Source: Takakia lepidozioides
Lineage: Eukaryota; Streptophyta; Takakiopsida; Takakiales; Takakiaceae
DNA length: 64,000 nucleotides
Assembly (NCBI GenBank): GCA_030704615.1
Contig: CM060732.1
Span: 49,209,053 to 49,273,052, forward strand
Direction: 5' to 3'
A program made the position numbers and the translations under genes. Shown piece after piece: positions 57,001-64,000 of this stretch (within the stretch, counting starts at the first letter, position 1; each line of letters starts with the position of its first letter). The notes under the pieces are model-generated. The model was not told where the DNA came from. It saw nothing but the letters and a program-made list of their open reading frames with translations, and did not search any database.

Positions 57001-58518
57001 TGCGCGCGCCTGACTCCGAACCTGGCCGCCGGGCCAACTTGGAGCTTCGGCTGCTCACCGGGGCATAACGGTCCCCCTTTGTTCTCCCGACCAACCCTCC
57101 ACCGATTTGGAACCAGCGAGAATTCCCTTTGGTAGTGGCAGTCCGGAACAGCTCCCCACTCTTTGGTCGCTTTACGGCTCGCTCGCTTACTCACTAGTTT
57201 TTGGTCACCAACGGGCTTGCACCGTTCTCGGGGTTACTACTCCCTATATATACTTCTGTAGCTGTCCGCGGGGGTTTCACAACCAGCCATGCCATTTTAT
57301 GGCGAACCACCACGAAAACCCTCGACTCCCGGTGATGAGTCGCGGTGAGTCTTGGCCCACTCACCACGACCCTTATGGACCGTGATGAGTCCCAAGACTC
57401 CCCACGACTCCCACCACGATGTCTCCGCCCCCATGGTGAGTCCTATGCCACCCCCACTAAGTCCCGCTAAGCTACCACCACCCCTTGTGGAGCCACCCCC
57501 ACCGCAACCCGGTGTGCGGGGCTCCACCTAGTGAGCGCCTCCGCCTCCTTGGGTGCCTTGGGCACTCAAGGGTGCTTCAGCCCCCCCATACCTATCGCTG
57601 CCGCTGCCCCCACCACAGGGGCAACCCCTCATGTGTCCCGACCCCCCTGCCCTCAAGGCAAAGGGCCGCGACACACACCCCTACCAACAGGGAGTCGATG
57701 TCCTCATCGACTTGTTCATTTTGTAGAAACGAACATCCAAGTTGTGGCGTCCCACATCAAGGAGTTTGTTTCCGTACCATGGCGTCCCATGGCAAAGAAC
57801 CAAACCCCACACTTGACTCTACTCTCCACTAGCTAGTTTGGCCGACTTCCTCCAAGTCCCGGCCAAGGGTGGAGCCTCTCCAGCTCCTCCCAATGCACTC
57901 TTCTTGGCCTACTTCAAGGCCAAGGAACGATCGTCCCCGAGGATCAAATCGCCTTACTGCAACAACATTGCTTGCGATCGCTCATGATACCGCTTTTGGC
58001 ATCACCTTGAGCAAGGGTTCACCTGGAACCCTCTTTGACTAGGAAAATAACCTTGAACCAACCGTGCGCCCCAATCACTACAATTGGGTCCGCCTTGGAA
58101 TGCTGGCCTGAGGTACGGGAACACGCCGAAGCCGCACTACGACTTCGTCCCGAGGCTACACGATTATAGTACGTGAACGGAAGCACGTAGCTTCCGCGTT
58201 AGCCCGCACTACAAGGCAACCCCCTCGGTAGCGCAGTTATAGTACGCGCACGCGCCAGGTGCGCACTAGCACGTGAACTCCCAAATAAGGCGCAAGTTTC
58301 CTTGCCCCTTGGATGGGGTCACCCGATTTCGGCACTACGCAAACACACGATTAACCCAATTTACCTCTCCCACTTTTATAAGCTAGCATGCATTCTACAC
58401 ACTAGCCAACCATACCATGCATCACCATTCCAAACAAAATAGGACGCACAACATTTGGAAGCCATTTCATTTATAGCACGTTTTGTACAATACAAGTTTT
58501 TGCAATCGGATCCCTAAG
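57001..58518. other. GC-rich flank of the gypsy element, possible 3' LTR
   Basis: Composition switches to C-rich at 57001. GATGAGTC and CCACGACTCCC-like words repeat at 57330-57430. By position this should hold the 3' LTR of the minus-strand element. No second LTR copy exists to compare with, so its limits cannot be set. Confidence 0.3.
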
Positions 58519-58639
58519 CTAGCTAAGCCGGGCTAAGCATGCATTTCCTCCCCCACGCTCCAAGGTTGATGTCCCCATCAACGCTTCTTCCGCTTTTGAG
58601 GTCGCCCTTCGAAAGCTGCAACCGCCTCGGATGCGTTTC

Positions 58640-59175
58640 TCATTTATGAGGCACGCACCCAAGATGCCTCCACATGATGATAGCCCTTCCATTTGACGAG
58701 ATACTCCCGTTTCTCGGTTCCTGAACCTCCTCGACTTAAGTATTGCCTCCACCTCGTACTCAGGTTCATTTTCATGATCCAACAACATAGGTGGTGGACG
58801 CAACACTTGATGCCGATTCGGACGCGCTTCATCTTTGAAGTAAGGCTTCAAAAAGGATACATGGAATACTGGGTGCACCTTACTGTTTGCCGGCAGCTCC
58901 AATTCATAAACATCCTCATTCATAACCTTCCGAATGCGAAAGGGTCCCGCATACGGAGGTACGAACTTCGGACTCACTTCCGGAGGTAGTCGGAAATTCT
59001 TGATGTTCAACCAGACCTCTGTACCTGCCTCAAACTTCACTTCCCTCCGCTTCCGATTCGCCTGCCTTTCATACCGTTTCCTAGCTTTGGCAATGTTGTA
59101 CTTTGCGAGCTTCAACAAACGCTCGCGTTCTTCCAGTACCGCCGCTACTGCCGGTTCCTCAACGTCCTGGGCGGC
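58640..59175 (-). pseudogene. integrase C-terminus and chromodomain
   Basis: After an in-frame TGA (following TPLVPTS) the frame continues LLKLAKYNIAKARKRYERQA, FVPPYAGPFRI, VHPVFHVSFLKPY. A chromodomain follows, split by a frameshift: EYEVEAILKSRR in one frame, YLVKWKGYHHVEASW in the next. Chromodomains target integration to modified chromatin. Confidence 0.8.
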
Positions 59176-60387
59176 TCAACTTGTCGGCACCAGAGGTGTT
59201 TTTCCATAGACCAATACGAAAGGGGAAACTCCCGTTGCGGAGTGTTCTGTGTTATTATAACAAAACTCTGCCGTGTCTAAGTGTTCCACCCAGTCTGTTT
59301 GGTCTGCCGACACGTAATTCCGCAAGATCTGCTTCACTACGGAATTCACTCTTTCTGTTTGGCCGTCGGTCGTAGGTCGGAAGGCGGTGCTCATCTTCAG
59401 CCTCGTCCCCATCTTCTTCCAAAGTGCCCTCCAAAATTTACTCGTAAACTTTGGATCGCGGTCCGAGACAATATCCTTCGGGACTCCATGATGCTTTAAG
59501 ACGTGGGCGAAGTAAAGTCGCCCTGTCTCCTGCGCCATTGCCATCTCCTTGGTGGGGATGAAATTTTTACTGAACCTATCCACCACCACCATGATTGCAT
59601 CGAATCCTTTTGACAGCGGCATAGCAGTCATGAAATCCATCGAAACGCTTTCACAAGTCCCCTCTGGAATCGGCAAGGGTTGTAACAGCCCCGCTTGCTT
59701 TTTGTACTCGCTCCGGTTTTGTTGGCATGTGGTGCATGTCTTGACATACTCCTCTGCCTCCTCCCTCAGTTTGGGCCAGAAATACTCTTTCTTCAGGAGT
59801 GCCGCAGTGCGCTTGGCTCCGCCGTGGCCTGCAAGCGGGCTATCATGACATTCTCTCAAGAGGCTATCTCTGATCCCTCCCTTTGGCACGTAGAGACGTT
59901 TTTGCTTATGCCGGAGCAGTCCATTTTGCAAGTGGAACTGCGATTTAACCCCCATCCTCAAGTCCTGCATCACGGACTTCGCCAGCTCATCCTTCCGGCA
60001 AGCCTTCCGGATCTTCCTTTGGAGCGCCGTCTCGCCCCTGTACACAAACAGGAGCTGCTGCTTTCTACTTAAAGCATCGGCCACCACATTGTCCCGTCCC
60101 GGTTTGTACTGGATATCCACGTCGAACACCGCCAAAGTATCTTGCTACCTAAGTTGTTTTGGGGACAACTTGGGCTGCGTGGCAAAATACTTCACTGTGA
60201 CATTGTCCGTGAACACCTTCACTGGGTTGGAACCAACATAGTGGCGCCAAAGCTCGAGGCAATGCACCACCGCCTTCATCTCTTTTTCGTGCGTCGGCCA
60301 CCGTCGCTCCACTTCATTCAGTTTCTTACTTTCGTAAGCCATTGGACGTCCATCTTGCATAAGTACACCCCCAATCGCGAAGTCCAA
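59176..60387 (-). pseudogene. RNase H and integrase part
   Basis: RNase [31 protein letters not shown]. The TAG at 60147-60145 sits where LSPKQLRWQ is normal, a Trp-to-stop change. The integrase follows: H-x-x-GHGG..RT with CTTCQ (H2C2 zinc), catalytic Asp in MDFMTAM, Asp in VSDRDPKF and Glu in GQTERVN. Confidence 0.9.
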
Positions 60388-61610
60388 CGCATCTGTATGA
60401 ATCTCAATGGACGATCGAACTCCGGGATTTTCAAGACTGGAGCTTCCGCCATCCGCTGCTTCAATTCAGCAAAAGCTTGGCCACAAAATGTATTCCATTC
60501 CCAGACTTTGGATTTACACAGAAGGTCCGACAACGGCCCCGCGATCTTGGCGAAATTTCTCACATACTTCCGGTAATAGGAGGCGAGTCCTAGGAAGGAT
60601 CGCACTCCCGGGACCGAAGTCGGAGGCTCCCAGTCCAAGATCGCCCTCATCTTTATGTCATCCATTTTGATCCCATCCTGTGTAATCACATGCCCCAGGA
60701 ACTCCACTTTTGTGACCCCGAATTCGCACTTTGAAGCTTTGGCATACAGCTTCTCTTCTCGCAATTTTTGGAACACCCTTTTTAGGAGCTCCAGGTGTTC
60801 TTCCTTTGTTTTCGAGTACACCAAGATGTCGTCGATGTACACGATCATAAAGTCATCCAACCACTCCTGGAAAAGGCTGTTCATCAGCGTGCTAAATGTC
60901 GCTGGTGCATTGGTGAGCCCAAAAGGCATCACCAAGAACTCATATGAACCATACCTTGTCCTGCACGCAGTCTTCTCCTCATCTCCTTCCGCCACCCGAA
61001 TTTGATGATAGCCGGAGCGCAAGTCGATCCGGCTGAAATACTTCGCTCCTGCCAACCGATCGAAGAGGTCGTCGATCCTTGGCAAAGGGTACCGGTTTTT
61101 GATAGTCACCTTATTCAGAGCCCTGTAATCGACACACATCTGCAGCGTCCCATCCTTCTTGTCTGCGAATAGCACCGGGGCTCCGTAAGGTGATTTACTC
61201 GGCTGGATGTACCCCTTTGACATTAGATCCTTGAGCTGAGTCTTCAGCTCGACCAACTCCCTGTGGCTCAACCGGTAGGGTGCCTTGGCAGGCGGTTCCG
61301 TTCCCGGTATCACCTCAATCTTGTGGTCAACTCCTCTTCGCGGTGGCAAGCCGCTTGGTAAATCCTCCGGCATCACATCCTGGTATTTCCCCAAAATCCC
61401 CTTGATCCAATCTGGGCTCGGCTCCCCATCGCCTTCTCATTTCACTTCTCTAATGTAAAGCAAAAACTGGGGCTCGTGTGCCTCCTCCACGGCCCACTCC
61501 CTTGCTGACAGAAGGTTTATTCGCCCTCCCACGTATTTGGGCGTTTCCGATACTCGTAAGACCTCGCTACCATTCCCACAAGGCAGCGTGACTACTCTCT
61601 TGCGGCCATC
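60318..61610 (-). pseudogene. reverse transcriptase part
   Basis: RT with [58 protein letters not shown] and the active-site [13 protein letters not shown] interrupts just upstream (after LLYIREVK), and a one-base shift near 60390-60400 separates RPLRF from the RNase H frame. Confidence 0.9.
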
Positions 61611-61630
61611 TATGACCGCTCCGGATTTGC

Positions 61631-62760
61631 TCAGGTCATCCCCAAAATGAGATCTACTCCATCGATCTCGCAGATGGTGAAGTTCTCACGTCCCTCCCAA
61701 CTCCCCAGTTGAAGAGAAACATCAAACGCCAACCTTGTTGTCAACTGTGGTTCTCCTTTGGCAGAACGCACCTCAATAGAGGCCCCCACGTCACTTGTCG
61801 GGAGTCCCAACTTTCGCGCTGCCGCCGGCGTCATGAAGGAGTGCGACGCTCCTATGTCCACCAACAACGACACGTTAGTTCCGGATATTATCCCATCCAC
61901 GAACAATAACTGACTCCCTTTACGCAGGGCGCCAGTTTCCTGATACAACTCACAAGAATAGTTGCCTACCTTGCAAGTCCTGGCGACCACCGCTTCCACC
62001 AAGCGACTGATGGTATCTTCCGACAGCTCCGTGGTTGCCCGAGTCATGTTCAATTGTCGAGGTTTCGTGCACTTCTTGGCCATGTGCCCGGGCTCCCCGC
62101 AATTGAAACACACTCCATCAAAGGTCGCCTTCTGTCCGTCATAAGCCGCTCCACCTGCTTTTCCTTTCGAAGCACCGGGTGCCGCCTTGACGTGTGAAGG
62201 CCCTCCCTTCGATTTCCACGTGCCATTGTCGCCGCGTGGCCTATCCCACTTCATTTCCGGTCGGAAAGAGTCACCTTCCCGCCGGGTCTTCTTGTGGTTC
62301 AGCTCCGTAAGGCCTTGTCTCTCACCCCTAGGGACATCCGAGAAACATTCAGCCCTCTCAATTGCCTTGTTCAAAGTTTTGGGTGGCTTCTCCTCCAACT
62401 TCCGCCTGGACCATGGGGCCAGTCCCGCCACAAAGTTGAAGACTATTTCTGGTTCTGTCATGTCCGCGACTTCGAGCAACAGCACATTGAAAGCCTGGAC
62501 ATACCCCCGAATGTCATCTGTTTGCTTCAAATTCCTCATCTTGTCCCGGGCAAGCCAGGACGCGTTGAGGGGCACAAACTGTCTCTTCATCAATTCCTTG
62601 AACCCACTCCAGTTCAAGGTTTCCGGGCTTGGACCTCGGTCGTGAAGGCGTTTCTGCCACCATTGTTGAGCATAGCCCCTCAAATAGGTGGGAGCCACTT
62701 CCACCCGATCCTCGTCACTCAACTTGGCCGCCCGGAAGTACTGCTCTAGCTCTGGCATGA
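61631..62760 (-). pseudogene. gag-protease part
   Basis: Gag core (ELEQYFRAAKLSDEDRV, YLRGYAQQWWQKRL), CCHC zinc knuckle CFNCGEPGHMAKKC, then an aspartic protease with LLVDIGASHSFM where D-T/S-G is expected, so the catalytic triplet reads D-I-G. The frame breaks after LILGMT, where about four bases of the expected GMTWL are missing. Confidence 0.85.
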
Positions 62761-62800
62761 GACCACAAGTTGCCGCATTAGCCGATATGGTTGCAGCCAC

Positions 62801-64000
62801 TCGACAAAAAGTGGAAGTTCTTAGTGATACAGGCGTGTGTTTTTTTTTCCAGATGTCAGGCATTAGGGGTACTACTACAGATGTTGAGGAGTATTTTGCG
62901 CTACGCAGAGCAGAAGAATTAGCTAAATTACGGAAGCGCCTGGTAGCACATCAGACATCTGCTTCTCCTGTCGACCCCCAATTGCTCCTGATATGCCATC
63001 CCAAGCTGTCAATCGTACTCATGCCCTCATGAGCCCTATCATCGTGTAGACGGTGAATCAACCTCCCGCTACAGTCGACCTCAGAGCTGCACCAACAGAG
63101 CATTACCCTCCTCAATAATTCGTCCCACCCACGCGTCAAAGTGAGGGAATCAATTTCTACGATGGCATATTGTCTCAACACGATTATCACTCTGGTGATG
63201 GCGATTACAAGGAAGATTACCGCCCCCCCTGAGGGGTATGGTATTCCAAAATTTCAATCCAATCCTCGAAATGTACCTCACCAATCTCCTGTAATGCAAC
63301 CTATTTTTGATCATGATGAAACACAGGGCGATGACATAGGGTGTTTCAATAGTAATGACAACTTCCGTGAGTATGTCTAATTTACAGTAATCACATCTTG
63401 TTTTCATATCATTATGCTTTCGGGCTTTGGTTCATTGAGAACCAGACGTGAGTTGGATTTGTGTGTAATAAATGCAAGAGTTTTCAAGTTTCAAATCGAA
63501 TTCTTTGTACCATGTGTATCGTTGGCCGTCAAACGCAATGACTGTGAATATGCAGCTATGATGGAATAGGACAATGACAATTTTTCTGTCTATAACTCAT
63601 GGAGTAGAGATAGTGCCCTCTCTGCATTCTTATGAATAGAGATCAACCTGAACCACTGGTTTGGGCATTTTCGCCCCCAAAACATATATGCTCACAAATT
63701 CTATGTTGTACTTCTGTTACATACCTGGGACTGGCTTATATACGTCCTGATCATCTTTCTTTGATCTTAGAGAGCATTACATATGGGCTGAACTCACATT
63801 TACTGCCTATGTCTTTTGTCTAATTGACTGCTATAGTGAATTCTACAGTCCCATGTCATGGATAATGTCTACATGGCTTCTTTAGTATGATTTCAGGGTT
63901 GTTTTTAAAACATACTCAATGTGTTTTGTTTCACATATGAATATCGTGTTGGAAAGACATGGATGATATATTATTGTCCTTATAATTGTTTCATAAGAGT
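62801..64000. other. Unassigned; one possible plus-strand exon
   Basis: A T-rich tract and CAG at about 62838-62852 precede a frame starting MSGIRGTTTDVEEYFALRRA. Further downstream a stretch reads EGINFYDGILSQHDYHSGDG in another frame. Neither is recognised. From 63400 on, AT-rich DNA without coding signal. Confidence 0.3.

Larger units (their letters stand above)
58519..62800 (-). mobile_element. Degenerate Ty3/gypsy chromovirus, 5'-truncated
   Basis: On the minus strand, in order: gag, protease, reverse transcriptase, RNase H, integrase and chromodomain, the gypsy order with a chromovirus-type C-terminus. Gag starts abruptly near 62760-62800 and the DNA beyond is unrelated, so the 5' LTR and gag start are missing. 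Multiple stops and frameshifts are described under the parts. Confidence 0.9.

Overview
The window looks like nuclear DNA of a land plant with a repeat-rich genome. The evidence is spliced genes with GT..AG introns and plant-type families: SAR1, a SOS1-type Na+/H+ antiporter, WRKY, PPR, hAT/CACTA/MULE-like DNA transposons, a LINE family and a chromovirus. A probable CFAP97-domain (cilia/flagella-type) reading frame, together with an intron-containing Crinkler-like nuclease-kinase pseudogene, points to a non-seed plant with motile sperm (bryophyte, lycophyte or fern). That placement is inference.

Layout. 1.5-3.3 kb (-): broken Crinkler-type PD-(D/E)xK nuclease + kinase gene. 5.1-7.0 kb (+): intact three-exon SAR1 GTPase. 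8.6-9.9 kb (+): intact single-exon WDR13-like WD40 protein. 12.0-19.5 kb: a 7.4 kb hAT element with matching termini and a near-perfect 8-bp target duplication, carrying a dead transposase and a nested LINE relic. 19.6-24.3 kb: a MITE, a 1.56 kb element with about 308-bp inverted repeats, and a diverged duplication. 26.2-41.4 kb (-): one large SOS1 gene of about 22 exons whose introns hold many pieces of one LINE family. 42.3-45.1 kb: a TTAACCC-ended element, a MITE copy, a tandemly amplified PPR fragment and a transposase-like relic. 47.8-48.5 kb (+): CFAP97-like ORF. 49.6-53.1 kb: tandem repeats, a tRNA-like SINE remnant, a MITE copy and a CACTA terminus with ACGTG-rich repeats. 53.9-56.3 kb (-): LINE relic, 5'-truncated WRKY, and a glutaminyl-tRNA synthetase pseudogene. 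58.5-62.8 kb (-): degenerate, 5'-truncated Ty3/gypsy chromovirus.

Only four loci look able to make a normal protein: SAR1 (COPII budding), the WDR13-like protein, SOS1 (Na+ extrusion) and the CFAP97-like ORF. They are unrelated neighbours, not a pathway. Exon limits come from GT/AG sites, phase and family alignment by eye; no search was run.
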